Positions 25,918 to 34,481 are shown, numbered from the stretch's first letter. The stretch is 64,000 bases of DNA from Euryhalocaulis caribicus (GCF_000412185.1 NZ_ASJA01000001.1:248001-312000); one strand, 5' to 3'. A program made the numbers and translations. The notes: generated by a model from the letters alone, not told the origin.

Positions 25918-27933
25918 ATGCGTCCGCGAAATACCGTCTGGATGCTTGCGGCCTGCCTGACCGGCCTCGCCCCCGCCGCGCTGGCGCAGGACGAGGTGGT
26001 CATTACCGCCTCCCGCATTGCAGAGCCGCAGGCGCTGGGCGCGACCCCCGTCGCCGTTCTGGACGCGGACGAGCTGGCGCGGATCGGCGCGCATCACGTG
26101 GCGGAGACGCTCAACCGCGCCCCTGGCGTATTCATCAATCGCGGAAACGGGGCGGAGCATTTGACCGCCATCCGTTCGCCGGTCCTGACAGGCGGGGCGG
26201 GGGCGGGGTCATTCCTTTATCTGGAAGACGGCATCCCGCTGCGCGCGCCGGGCTTTGCCAATGTCAACGGATTGTTCGAGGCGGTCGATGACCTCGCGGC
26301 CCGGGTGGAAGTGGTGCGCGGGCCGGGCGGCGCGGCCTATGGCTCCAACGCGCTGCATGGCCTGATCAATTTCATAAGCCGCGATCCCGAGACGCCGGAA
26401 GCCCTGGCGGAGCTGGAATATGGCTCCTTTGGCCGTGCGCGGGCGCGGGCGTTTGCGCAGGGACCGTTGGACACCGGCGCAGGATTCATCGGGCTGAGCG
26501 CGCGGCATGAGGATGGCTGGCGTGACGACGCGGGTCTTGACCGTGTTGCGCTTCAGGCGCGGCTGGACGGCAGTCTTGGCGCAACGAACTGGAGCCTGCG
26601 CGGCGCGGCGGTGGACCTCAATCAGGAGACGGCGACCTATATCCGCGGATTCCGGGCGTTTGAGGACAAGGCTGTCGCGCGCTCCAACCCGGACCCGGAA
26701 GCATTCCGCGACGCTACGGCGCTGCGCGCGGCGCTGCACCTGGACCGCCGCCTGAACGATCTGTGGCGCGTGCAGGGCGCGGTCTATGGCCGCTCCAACG
26801 ACATGACCTTCCGCCTCCACTTCCTTCCCTCGGAGGCGCTTGAGCGAACCGGGCATGACAGCATCGGCGCGCAGAGCGCAGTGGTGCGCGAATGGGGCGA
26901 AGGCAATCGCCTGATGCTGGGCGCCGACGCGGAATGGAGCCATGGCTACCTTACAGAGAACCAGACCCTTCCGGGGTTTGGCGATTTCCCGCAAGGTCTG
27001 CATTACGACTACGAGGTCGACGCGCTGGTCGGCGCGGTTTTCGCGCAAGGGCGCTATTTCCTGACGGATGCGCTGAGCCTGGAGGCAGGCGCGCGTGTTG
27101 AAAACACGCGCTACGACTACGCCACCAATATCCCGGCGGGGCAGGAGGGACGCTTCCTGCGGCCGGAAGACCGCACGGACGAGTTTACGACATTCGCCCC
27201 CAGCGCCGGCTTGACCTGGCGCGTTTCGCCGGGCGTGCAGTTGTTCACCCGCGCCGCCCGGGGCGTGCGCGCCCCGCAGACGGCGGAGCTGTATCGCCTC
27301 CAGCCGGGGCAACAGATCGCAGGCATATCGCCCGAGGAACTCGACAGCCTGGAAGGCGGAGCGCGGCTGGATTTATGGGGCCGCGGTCAGGCCGAAATCA
27401 CCGCCTTCGCGATGCGCAAGCAGAACGTGTTCTTCCGCGATGCCGACGGCTTCAATGTCACCGATGGCGAGACCCGCCACGCAGGCATCGAACTGGACGG
27501 CGCATTCGACGTGACGAACCGCCTGTCTCTGGCCGTATCGGGAACATGGGCCGATCATGAATATGCGTTCGACCGCGCGGTTCAGTCGTCATCGGAGACG
27601 ATCCGCGACGGCGCGCAGGTCGATACCGCCCCGGAATGGTTGTGGAATGCGCGGCTGGTCTGGCGCCCGGTCGACAAGGCGGTGATTGAAACGGAATGGG
27701 TCCATGTCGGGAAATATTTCGCGGATGCGGCCAATACCGCCGCCTATGACGGCCATGACCTCCTGAACCTGCGCGCCAGCTATGAGCTGGGATCGGGCTG
27801 GCAGGTCTTCGGCGGCCTGCGCAATCTCACTGACGAACGCTACGCCGAGCGCGCAGACTTCGCCTTCGGCTCCTACCGCTATTTCCCGGGCGAGCCGCGC
27901 AGCGTGTTCGCCGGGGTGCGCGTCAGGTCCTAG
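25918..27933 (+). CDS. TonB-dependent receptor
   Basis: Outer-membrane receptor of 671 residues. Signal peptide to ~23 (LAPAALAQ), TonB-box-like EVVITASRI, plug domain with VEVVRGPGGAAYGSNALHG, then a 22-strand-type barrel ending in GSYRYFPGEPRSVFAG and NLTDERYAERADF. It starts 23 bases after the cystathionine lyase gene with GGGGAGG before the ATG, so it is probably in the same transcript. Ligand unknown. A perfect 12-base-pair hairpin follows the gene. Confidence 0.88.
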   Translation: MRPRNTVWMLAACLTGLAPAALAQDEVVITASRIAEPQALGATPVAVLDADELARIGAHHVAETLNRAPGVFINRGNGAEHLTAIRSPVLTGGAGAGSFLYLEDGIPLRAPGFANVNGLFEAVDDLAARVEVVRGPGGAAYGSNALHGLINFISRDPETPEALAELEYGSFGRARARAFAQGPLDTGAGFIGLSARHEDGWRDDAGLDRVALQARLDGSLGATNWSLRGAAVDLNQETATYIRGFRAFEDKAVARSNPDPEAFRDATALRAALHLDRRLNDLWRVQGAVYGRSNDMTFRLHFLPSEALERTGHDSIGAQSAVVREWGEGNRLMLGADAEWSHGYLTENQTLPGFGDFPQGLHYDYEVDALVGAVFAQGRYFLTDALSLEAGARVENTRYDYATNIPAGQEGRFLRPEDRTDEFTTFAPSAGLTWRVSPGVQLFTRAARGVRAPQTAELYRLQPGQQIAGISPEELDSLEGGARLDLWGRGQAEITAFAMRKQNVFFRDADGFNVTDGETRHAGIELDGAFDVTNRLSLAVSGTWADHEYAFDRAVQSSSETIRDGAQVDTAPEWLWNARLVWRPVDKAVIETEWVHVGKYFADAANTAAYDGHDLLNLRASYELGSGWQVFGGLRNLTDERYAERADFAFGSYRYFPGEPRSVFAGVRVRS

Positions 27934-27963
27934 CGGGCTGAATTCGCGAAACGCGCAAACAAA

Positions 27964-27992
27964 TATGGCCGGCGGTTATGCCGCCGGCCATA
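27964..27992. terminator. Perfect 12-bp stem-loop between convergent genes
   Basis: TATGGCCGGCGG and its exact complement flank a TTATG loop. It lies between the receptor gene and the convergent Arg/Tyr-rich protein gene. There is no T-run on the plus strand and only a weak T-rich stretch (TATTTGTTTG) on the minus strand, so it may be a weak bidirectional terminator. Confidence 0.55.
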
Positions 27993-28040
27993 GCGCCCCC
28001 CCAAGCCCCGGCCGCGCGAGCCTGCCCGCGCGGTGGAGTG

Positions 28041-29111
28041 TCAGTACCTCACATAGAGGCGTCCGTAGCGGTCGAAACAGACCTGCTCGCGTTCCCACCG
28101 GTACTGGGTTCGCACATAGCGATAGCGGCAATTATTGGCGTAGTTCCAGTAACCGTCGCCATAATAATCGTTATAGCTGTAGTGCGTGTAGCCGTAGTTC
28201 GGCTGGTAGCTGTACGAGGAATAATAACCCTCGTGATAGAAGCCGTGCAGCGGGCACCAGTAGCGCACCGGCCAGAAATAGCCGTAGCTGGAATTATAGT
28301 AGTTCGCCCGCGGCCACGCGATGTTCAGCGAGAAGCTGCTATAGGTGTTGCGGTGCCCGTAATAGGGATAGCCGTATGCGTAGCGCTTATGGCTGTTGTT
28401 GTAGCTGTAGCGATGCCGGCGGTTGCGGTCATCCCAGTCACGGTCATGGTCGTGGCGGCCGTTCCAGTCGCGGTCGCGGTCGTGATCGCGCCGGTCATCC
28501 CAGTCGCGATCGCGGCGATCATCCCGGTCGCGATCATATCGACCGTCATTACCGCGATTATTGTCCCAGCGGCGATCGCCGTCCCAGGCGCGGTCCCGCG
28601 GATCGGGCCGTCCGGCCAGCCGGTTGTCGGAACCGGTCCGGTTCCGGAAGTCATTCGCCCGTTCTCGCATGTCGCGATCACCCGCCTGATAGCGGTTCAG
28701 AACGGCGGGGCGGCTGGACGTTCCCGGCCGGTTATCCCCGACCAGGCGCCGCTCCGGCGTATTGCGCGGCGCAGAAACACGGTTGTTGTTTTGCGGCGGG
28801 CGCGGATTGAAATCGCGCTGCGGGGTTGAGGGACGGCTGCTGAAATCGCGCTGCGGCGGGGAGGGGCGCGAACGCGGAGCCGGGTTAGAGCGCGGGCTGG
28901 GCGCGGAGCGCTGAATGGCGGGATTGGAGCGCGGACGCGCGCCGGCGCGGGATTCGCGGTTCATGCCGCCGCGTACATTGGGGCGGTCTTGAATCTGACG
29001 GTCGCCGCGGCGCGGCTGGTCGTCCATAACGGCGGCAAGGGCGGGCAGGCTGCTTCCGGCGAACAGGACGCTCGCCGCGGCCGCAAGAATGAACGGACGG
29101 GCGGTTTTCAT
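28041..29111 (-). CDS. Secreted Arg/Asp/Tyr-rich low-complexity protein
   Basis: Exported protein of 356 residues. A signal peptide ends near residue 26 (SSLPALAA). Residues ~30-150 are Arg/Pro/Ser/Asn-rich with PQRDF repeats, ~150-245 are a charged stretch of DRD/DDRRD repeats, and ~245-356 are Tyr/Asn-rich. The C-terminus, REQVCFDRYGRLYVRY, carries a motif shared with the next gene. AGGAGG six bases before the ATG at 29111 fixes the start. No enzyme motif is seen; an envelope or extracellular matrix role is a guess. Confidence 0.75.
   Translation of the reverse strand: MKTARPFILAAAASVLFAGSSLPALAAVMDDQPRRGDRQIQDRPNVRGGMNRESRAGARPRSNPAIQRSAPSPRSNPAPRSRPSPPQRDFSSRPSTPQRDFNPRPPQNNNRVSAPRNTPERRLVGDNRPGTSSRPAVLNRYQAGDRDMRERANDFRNRTGSDNRLAGRPDPRDRAWDGDRRWDNNRGNDGRYDRDRDDRRDRDWDDRRDHDRDRDWNGRHDHDRDWDDRNRRHRYSYNNSHKRYAYGYPYYGHRNTYSSFSLNIAWPRANYYNSSYGYFWPVRYWCPLHGFYHEGYYSSYSYQPNYGYTHYSYNDYYGDGYWNYANNCRYRYVRTQYRWEREQVCFDRYGRLYVRY
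28425..28565. repeat. Imperfect direct repeats coding DRDRDW-type stretches
   Basis: Short units such as CCCAGTCGCGGTC and GATCATCCCGGTCGCG recur through this segment of the secreted-protein gene. They encode the acidic/basic DRDW, DDRRD and RHDHDRDW units. Such tracts can expand or contract by slippage. Confidence 0.6.
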
Positions 29112-29179
29112 GTGTTCCTCCTGACGGAGTTGATCGTGTTTGCCCTCGCTGGCGTTGCAATGAACGTGGTTTATCCTTC

Positions 29180-29207
29180 CTGAAGGCAGGATGAACCGGG
29201 CGTTCAC
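29180..29207 (-). promoter_or_regulatory. Shared upstream element, copy 1
   Basis: On the minus strand: TGAAC-N4-GGTTCATCCTG followed by CCTTCAG, 69-96 bases before the secreted-protein start. A near-identical element precedes the next gene. It contains a TGAAC...GTTCA dyad and TTCA half-sites 11 bases apart, a spacing usual for OmpR/PhoB-type regulators. Confidence 0.5.
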
Positions 29208-29277
29208 AAACGGAACCGGCGGACCCCTGGATGGTTCCCGGAAGGCCCGCCTGTAACCGTTGTTTCAACCGCCTGAC

Positions 29278-29766
29278 TTAGTGGCGGTAGCCGCGATAGC
29301 CCGCATCATAGCCATATTGGCGGCCGCGGTCATATCCGGTGTAGCGCACGACCTGCTGCGATCCGCGCACCGTGTAGCTGCGGCCATAGCGGTCATAACA
29401 CACCAGGGATTTCACCAGCGCGTTGCGGCGGTGGTAGTTTTCCTGGCTGACGCGCCAGTAACAGGCATTGCCGTGATAGTTGTAGTTGCGCCGGACGTGC
29501 TCATAGCCCGGGAATGTCTTGTAGCCGTATCCGTATGACGGATAGCGTCCCCAATAATCCTGGCGCGGGCTGTTATAGTAATGCCCGTTATGGCGATACC
29601 GGTTGTGATACCGGCTGTCGTAATCGCTGGCGCCAAACGAAATGCTGAAGGAAACGCCGGAATTGTCGTACCGGTGATCCAGCGCGGCGGCCTGTGCAGG
29701 CACGGCAATGGCGGAAGCCAGGGCGATACCTGTCACGACGGCGGCCGTTTTCATGATCGAGCGCAT
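29278..29766 (-). CDS. Secreted Tyr/Arg-rich small protein
   Basis: Exported protein of 162 residues with a signal peptide ending at VPAQA. The mature part is rich in Tyr, Arg, Asn, His and Gly. The motif LVCYDRYGRSYTVRG near residue 125 matches the C-terminal motif VCFDRYGRLYVRY of the neighbouring secreted protein, and NACYWRVSQENYHRRN supplies a second Cys. GGGAG precedes the ATG at 29766. The two genes are likely diverged paralogues under common control. Function unknown. Confidence 0.75.
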   Translation of the reverse strand: MRSIMKTAAVVTGIALASAIAVPAQAAALDHRYDNSGVSFSISFGASDYDSRYHNRYRHNGHYYNSPRQDYWGRYPSYGYGYKTFPGYEHVRRNYNYHGNACYWRVSQENYHRRNALVKSLVCYDRYGRSYTVRGSQQVVRYTGYDRGRQYGYDAGYRGYRH

Positions 29767-29825
29767 TGTTAGCTCTCCCGTAATTTTCTGTCCGCCCTCG
29801 CATGACGGACATTAGGGAGCGTTGG

Positions 29826-29853
29826 CTGAAGCCAGAATGAACCGTGTGTTCAG
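29826..29853 (-). promoter_or_regulatory. Shared upstream element, copy 2
   Basis: On the minus strand: TGAAC-N4-GGTTCATTCTG followed by GCTTCAG, 60-87 bases before the Tyr/Arg-rich gene. It matches copy 1 at most of its 28 positions, including all the TGAAC, GGTTCAT and CTTCAG blocks. It also lies 43 bases before the divergent Hpt gene and might act on it. Confidence 0.5.
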
Positions 29854-29895
29854 TGATTAACCGGCTGGAAAGCGCCGTGCTTCTAGGATTTACGC

Positions 29896-30261
29896 ATGGA
29901 AACGGCCATCGATTATGAACATCTGGCGCAATATACCGGCGGAGACGCCGCGCTGGAGGCCGAGATTTTCTCACTTTTCCAGAATCAAATCGAAAGCTGG
30001 CTTCGCGTTCTGGAGCCTGATTCGGCGGATGAGGACTGGGCCGCCGCATCGCATTCCCTGAAGGGATCGGCGAAGGGCGTGGGTGCCAATCACCTCGCCG
30101 AGGTCTGCGCGCGCGCCGAAAAACTGGTGGGAGAGGCCGGCGACCCGGCGGGCCGCGAGGTTGCCCGCAACCGCATTCTGGACGCGGTCAATACCGTCAA
30201 TGACGAGATTGCGCGGCAGGATTACCGGCGCACCGTGTCGGACTTGCGCAGCGCGTCATAA
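29896..30261 (+). CDS. Histidine phosphotransfer (Hpt) domain protein
   Basis: Protein of 121 residues, four-helix Hpt fold with phospho-accepting H53 in AAASHSLKGSAKGVGANHLAE. It has no kinase or receiver domain, so it should shuttle phosphate between a hybrid kinase and a response regulator. A hybrid kinase (36958-38898) in this window could be a donor, but that is inference. Convergent with the chorismate mutase gene, overlapping by 40 bases. Confidence 0.85.
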   Translation: METAIDYEHLAQYTGGDAALEAEIFSLFQNQIESWLRVLEPDSADEDWAAASHSLKGSAKGVGANHLAEVCARAEKLVGEAGDPAGREVARNRILDAVNTVNDEIARQDYRRTVSDLRSAS

Positions 30262-30566
30262 GCCTCGAACTCGTGCGCGATGCACGCTTCCATCATGGCG
30301 CGCCAGACAGGCTCGGCGATTTCCGCCGACAGACCGTGTTTTGCGGCTTCGGCCAGAACCTTCTCCAGAACATCCCGGATACGCGCCTCGTCCCGCACCA
30401 CGCTGCGGTCAGGCTTGATGCGCGCCGCGGCCTCCATATAGGTCTGCCGTTCGGCGATCAGCCGGACCAGCAGGCGGTCCAGACGGTCGACCTCGTGGCG
30501 GACCTCCGGCATGGACTGGCATTCATTGGCGGTGTTCTGGCGCGGGTCGGATTTATATTCGGTCAC
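30222..30566 (-). CDS. Chorismate mutase (AroQ type)
   Basis: Monofunctional AlphaBeta-less AroQ mutase of 114 residues (or 96 if it starts at the in-frame ATG at 30512). It converts chorismate to prephenate. Active-site helix features: EVRHEVDRLDRLLVRLIAER at the N-terminus, the Lys in AARIKPDRSVVRDEARI and the C-terminal WRAMMEACIAHEF. The GTG at 30566 has no clear ribosome binding site. The 3' end lies over the end of the Hpt gene on the other strand. Confidence 0.85.
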   Translation of the reverse strand: MTEYKSDPRQNTANECQSMPEVRHEVDRLDRLLVRLIAERQTYMEAAARIKPDRSVVRDEARIRDVLEKVLAEAAKHGLSAEIAEPVWRAMMEACIAHEFEAYDALRKSDTVRR

Positions 30567-30761
30567 GATATGGCGGAGCTTTGATGGAAGATGCGTTTCA
30601 GGGCACCCTTATATGCCCCGCGCATCGAAACAAGACCCGTGGCGCGCAGCCGCGCCGCAGTTTGCGCAATGGCGCGGAATACGCGCTTTTCATAAGCTGA
30701 TCAGAGTCCATCCCGGGCAGGATTCGCCCGGACCGGGCCTTGATCTTCAGGAGGCGGTTAC

Positions 30762-31694
30762 TTGCCCGATTCCAGAGACCGGAAAGCAAGAAAACGCGAT
30801 CTAACGCCGGAACAGCGCGAAAAGCGTCAGGCGCGGCGGCGTGAAAAGCGCCACGCCTCGCCAGAAGTGCGCTTCATTCTGGATAATAATACGCGCGTTC
30901 CGGTCGATCTGCGGCCCTATTCGCTTAACTGGGATGCCGCGCGCATCGGCGACCCGTCCTATTATGTGATCGGTCTTGCCAAGGGCGGCAGCACGCTGAT
31001 GCATGAGCTGGTCCGGGCGCTCTGCGAGGCGGCCGGGCGGACCTATATCGACGTGCCGGCCGCGCTGTTCGATCAGGGGGTGGAGCCGGCGCGGGCCGTT
31101 CTGGACCCGGACTGGCTGCGCAGCCGGGACGGATCGGTGTTCGGCGGGTTTCGCTGGCTGCATCCCTGGATGGATAATCTCGCCCTGCATGAGCGCCGCA
31201 AGATCGTGATGGTCCGCGATCCGCGCGATATCCTCACCTCACTGTATTTTTCCCACGCTTATAGCCACGTTGTGCCGGAGACCGGGCGGCTTGCTGACAC
31301 ATTTGACGAACAGCGGACCCAGGCGCGCGCGCAGTCGATTGACGACTATGTCGCCGGGCCCGTCTCGCTGCGCGTTTTCCGCAATTACTGCCACCTTCTG
31401 GCGCTCACCCGGATGCCGGATTTCCGGAGCTATCGCTATGAGGACGTGATTTTCGAAAAGCGGCAATGGATCCGCGATCTTGCCGCCGATCTGGATATCA
31501 AGTGTCCGGAGGACCGGCTGGATGCGATTGCCGACGCGCATGACCGGCAGCCGGAGGCGGAAGACGCCTCAAACCATGTCCGGCAGGTGGCGCCGGGGGA
31601 CCATGTCCGGAAGCTCAAGCCAGAGACGATAGATCTGCTCAATCGCCGCTTCGCGCCCGTCCTGGCCGAGTTTGGTTATGGGACAGCAAGTTGA
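30762..31694 (+). CDS. Sulfotransferase domain protein
   Basis: Protein of 310 residues. A very basic N-terminus (~1-32) precedes a P-loop-like PAPS-binding motif VIGLAKGGSTLMHEL at ~69-83. The 3'-phosphate-binding motif is MVRDPRDILTSLYFSHAYS near residue 147. Both are diagnostic of PAPS-dependent sulfotransferases. The start is TTG at 30762, backed by AGGAGG a few bases upstream. The stop overlaps the Nudix gene as TTGA. The acceptor (lipid, sugar or protein) is unknown. Confidence 0.82.
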   Translation: MPDSRDRKARKRDLTPEQREKRQARRREKRHASPEVRFILDNNTRVPVDLRPYSLNWDAARIGDPSYYVIGLAKGGSTLMHELVRALCEAAGRTYIDVPAALFDQGVEPARAVLDPDWLRSRDGSVFGGFRWLHPWMDNLALHERRKIVMVRDPRDILTSLYFSHAYSHVVPETGRLADTFDEQRTQARAQSIDDYVAGPVSLRVFRNYCHLLALTRMPDFRSYRYEDVIFEKRQWIRDLAADLDIKCPEDRLDAIADAHDRQPEAEDASNHVRQVAPGDHVRKLKPETIDLLNRRFAPVLAEFGYGTAS

Positions 31695-32155
31695 GCGACG
31701 CGCCGGAACACCAGTTCGGGACGCCCCGCGAAGGGTTGCGCTACAAGCCGCGGCAGTGCGCCTATGGCCTTGTTTGTTCTGACGGAAAGATTGCCGTTGC
31801 CCGCATAAAAAAGGGACCGCTCGGCCATAACTACGACCTGCCCGGCGGCGCGTTGGACGGCGATGAAAGCGAAGCCGAAGCCATGGTGCGCGAGGTGAGG
31901 GAGGAGACGGGCCTTGAAGTGCGCGCCGGAATGAAGCTGGGCGTTGCCGGGCAGTACTGGCGCAAGCGCTCGCTGGGGCCGACGAATAATATCTGCCACT
32001 TCTACCGTGCTGAATGGACCGGGGAGGCGGGGCGCCCGGAGGAGCCCGATCATGAACTGGTCTGGATGACGCCCGGGGAAGCGGAAAAGAAAATGCGCCA
32101 CGGGGCGCACGTCTGGGCGATCCACAACTGGGCCATCGCCCGCAAGGACGTCTAG
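31691..32155 (+). CDS. Nudix hydrolase
   Basis: Protein of 154 residues with a complete Nudix box, GGALDGDESEAEAMVREVRE then ETGLEV (~51-76). It hydrolyses a nucleoside-diphosphate-linked compound. TTG start inside a TTGA overlap with the sulfotransferase stop suggests translational coupling, and possibly a link to adenylyl-sulfate/PAP metabolism (inference). The stop is shared with the convergent VWA gene stop in CTAG (32152-32155). Confidence 0.9.
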   Translation: MSDAPEHQFGTPREGLRYKPRQCAYGLVCSDGKIAVARIKKGPLGHNYDLPGGALDGDESEAEAMVREVREETGLEVRAGMKLGVAGQYWRKRSLGPTNNICHFYRAEWTGEAGRPEEPDHELVWMTPGEAEKKMRHGAHVWAIHNWAIARKDV

Positions 32156-33342
32156 CGCGTCAGCGTCTTCATGGCGTTGTCGAGACCCGGCAGGGTCAGC
32201 GGGAACATGCGGTCTTCACCGATAATTTCCTGCACCATCCCGATGGATGCCGTGTAGTCCCAGTATCGCTCCGGCACGGGATTGAGCCAGACCAGCGAAG
32301 GCCAGGTTTCGGCCATCCGCTTGAGCCAGATTGCACCGGCCTCCTCATTATAATGTTCGACCGAACCGCCCGGCATCGCGATCTCGTACGGGCTCATGGA
32401 GGCGTCGCCTACCAGCACCAGCTTGTAGTCGGACGGGAAGCGGCGAAGCACGTCCCATGTGTCGACGCTTTCGGTTCGCCGCCTCAGATTATTCTGCCAC
32501 AGACCCTCATAGGGGCAGTTGTGGAAGTAATAATATTCCAGGTGCTTGAACTCGGCCCGCGCAGCGGAAAACAGCGCCTCGACCTGTGAAATATGCGGAT
32601 CCATTGATCCGCCGACATCGAACAGGGTCAGAACCTTCACCGCGTTGCGCCGTTCGGGGCGCATTTGCAGATCCAGATAGCCCTGTTTGGCGGTGCCGCG
32701 GATCGTGCCGTCCAGATCCAGCTCGTCCCGCGCGCCTTCGCGGGCGAATTTCCGCAGGCGGCGCAGCGCAACCTTCATGTTGCGCGTGCCCAGTTCGCGC
32801 TCGCCGTCGAGGTTCTTGTACTGGCGTTTTTCCCAGACCTTCACAGCCTTTTTGTGCCGCGACTGGCCGCCAATCCGGACGCCTTCGGGGTTGTAGCCGG
32901 AATTTCCGAACGGGCTGGTGCCGCCCGTGCCGATCATCTTGTTGCCGCCCTCGTGGCGTTTTTCCTGTTCCTTCAGGCGCTCGGCGAGGGTTTCCATCAG
33001 CTTGTCCCAGCCGCCGAGAGATTCGATCTCCGCCATCTCTTCGGGCGAAAGATTCTTTTCGGCAAAGGCTTTCAGCCAGTCTTCCGGAATGTCGGTCAGG
33101 TCCAGATCGCCAAAAGCGTCTTCGACGCCCTTGAAAACGTGTGAGAAGACGCGATCGAATTTATCGAGATTACGCTCGTCCTTCACCAGCGTGGCGCGGG
33201 ACAGGTAGTAGAAATCCTCGATATTCCGCTCCGCCGCGCCTTTCTCCAACCCTTCCAGAAGGGTCAGATATTCGCGGATGGAGGCCGGAATGCGGGCCTG
33301 TCTCAATTCGGTGAAGAAGCGGTGGAAGATCGGCGCGGTCAC
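32152..33342 (-). CDS. VWA-domain CoxE-like protein
   Basis: Protein of 396 residues. A helical N-terminal half (~1-200) is followed by a von Willebrand A domain with MIDAS motif FDVGGSMDPHIS (DxGxS) near 240 and the later Asp/Ser in LVGDASMSPYEI. It resembles CoxE/VWA partners of MoxR AAA ATPases, but no MoxR gene is next to it. GTG start overlapping the upstream kinase stop as GTGA, so the two are probably co-translated. Confidence 0.82.
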   Translation of the reverse strand: MTAPIFHRFFTELRQARIPASIREYLTLLEGLEKGAAERNIEDFYYLSRATLVKDERNLDKFDRVFSHVFKGVEDAFGDLDLTDIPEDWLKAFAEKNLSPEEMAEIESLGGWDKLMETLAERLKEQEKRHEGGNKMIGTGGTSPFGNSGYNPEGVRIGGQSRHKKAVKVWEKRQYKNLDGERELGTRNMKVALRRLRKFAREGARDELDLDGTIRGTAKQGYLDLQMRPERRNAVKVLTLFDVGGSMDPHISQVEALFSAARAEFKHLEYYYFHNCPYEGLWQNNLRRRTESVDTWDVLRRFPSDYKLVLVGDASMSPYEIAMPGGSVEHYNEEAGAIWLKRMAETWPSLVWLNPVPERYWDYTASIGMVQEIIGEDRMFPLTLPGLDNAMKTLTR

Positions 33343-34481
33343 GCTTGCGGTTCTGCCTGCTCGTAGCCTCGTATGGGAAAGTCGACCATGACCGTCAGGC
33401 CGCCGCCTTCGGCTTCCTTCGCGGTCATTTCCCCATGTATGCGCCGCACGGAGCTTTGCAGCAACCGCATGCCCAGTGAATCGTGGCTGGACATGTTGTC
33501 GGCAAATTCCTGATTGCCGACCCCGTCATCCGAAACGCTGATACAGGCGCGCTCGCCGTCCACCGTTCCGCCGAGCGTGATCTTGCCGCTCTCGCCGCCG
33601 GGGAAGGCGTGCTTGATCGCGTTGGTCACCAGCTCGTTCACGACAAGGCCGATATTCAGCGCCATGTCCTGCCCCAGCGTGGTGTCGCCTGTGACCGCGC
33701 AATCGATCTTGATCGATTGGCCGGGGGAGACGAAAGCCGCCTCCAGCGAACCGCAAAGCGACGACAGGAATTCCCGGAAACTCACCCGGGTAATATCCTC
33801 GAACCGGTAGAGCTGCTCATGCGCAAGGCCCAGCGCGCGAATACGCATGGCCAGCGATTCCAGCAGAACTTTCGCTTCCTGCCCGTGCGCGCGCCCGGCC
33901 TGCAGCCGGGCGAGGCTGGAGATGAGCTGGAAGTTATTCTTCACCCGATGGTGGATCTCGCGGATCAGAAAATCCTGCTCGCTGAGGCTCTCCATAAGGG
34001 CGAGGTTCTGGTTCACCATTTCCTCGTGCGGATCGTCCGCCACGGTCTGGGTGACGGCGTCCATCGCCCGGCTGGCGAGCGTTTCCATGGTCTCGCCGTC
34101 TTCCAGCGCCGGCAGGTTCATGCTCAGGCGGATGACCAGTTCATTCGGGTCGCCCTCCATCTCGAAGTCATGCACCAGCCGCCGCGCGGTGGACCGTTCC
34201 AGATTGCCGAGGATTTCGTCGCCGTGGATTTCGCCCTGTCCGTCTGTGCGAAGCGTGGCCAGCAGCGAATAGCCGTCGCCGTTTTCCCGTATGTGGAAGT
34301 CGGTCAGCGCGCCGCCGCCCGCCTGGACGTAGTTACGGGCCACTTCGCTGACCGCAGTCACCAGACGCGTCTGGTCGGGCGCGCTGAGATTGACGGTTTC
34401 CGCGATCACGCGTGCGCTGTGGCGCAGACGCATGATGTCTGCGCCGGACTCCAGCGTCAGGCGGGTAACAGGAAGCCTCAT
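33339..34481 (-). CDS. HisKA_2 histidine kinase with N-terminal RsbT-like ATPase domain
   Basis: Protein of 380 residues with an unusual domain order. Residues ~1-125 resemble an RsbT/SpoIIAB anti-sigma kinase fold; the N-box region is LVTAVSEVARNYVQAGG. Residues ~165-240 are a HisKA_2 dimerisation domain with phospho-His in FLIREIHHRVKNNFQLISSL. Residues ~260-375 are the catalytic ATPase (NIGLVVNELVTNAIKHAF, VSDDGVGN). No membrane or PAS segment. Operon with the VWA gene. HisKA_2 kinases often feed alphaproteobacterial general stress signalling. Confidence 0.85.
   Translation of the reverse strand: MRLPVTRLTLESGADIMRLRHSARVIAETVNLSAPDQTRLVTAVSEVARNYVQAGGGALTDFHIRENGDGYSLLATLRTDGQGEIHGDEILGNLERSTARRLVHDFEMEGDPNELVIRLSMNLPALEDGETMETLASRAMDAVTQTVADDPHEEMVNQNLALMESLSEQDFLIREIHHRVKNNFQLISSLARLQAGRAHGQEAKVLLESLAMRIRALGLAHEQLYRFEDITRVSFREFLSSLCGSLEAAFVSPGQSIKIDCAVTGDTTLGQDMALNIGLVVNELVTNAIKHAFPGGESGKITLGGTVDGERACISVSDDGVGNQEFADNMSSHDSLGMRLLQSSVRRIHGEMTAKEAEGGGLTVMVDFPIRGYEQAEPQA

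Noticed and set aside
27782-28829. Plus-strand frames over the Arg/Asp-rich gene
   Set aside because: The minus frame has a signal peptide and AGGAGG site; the plus-strand frames are translations of the repeat tract on the wrong strand.
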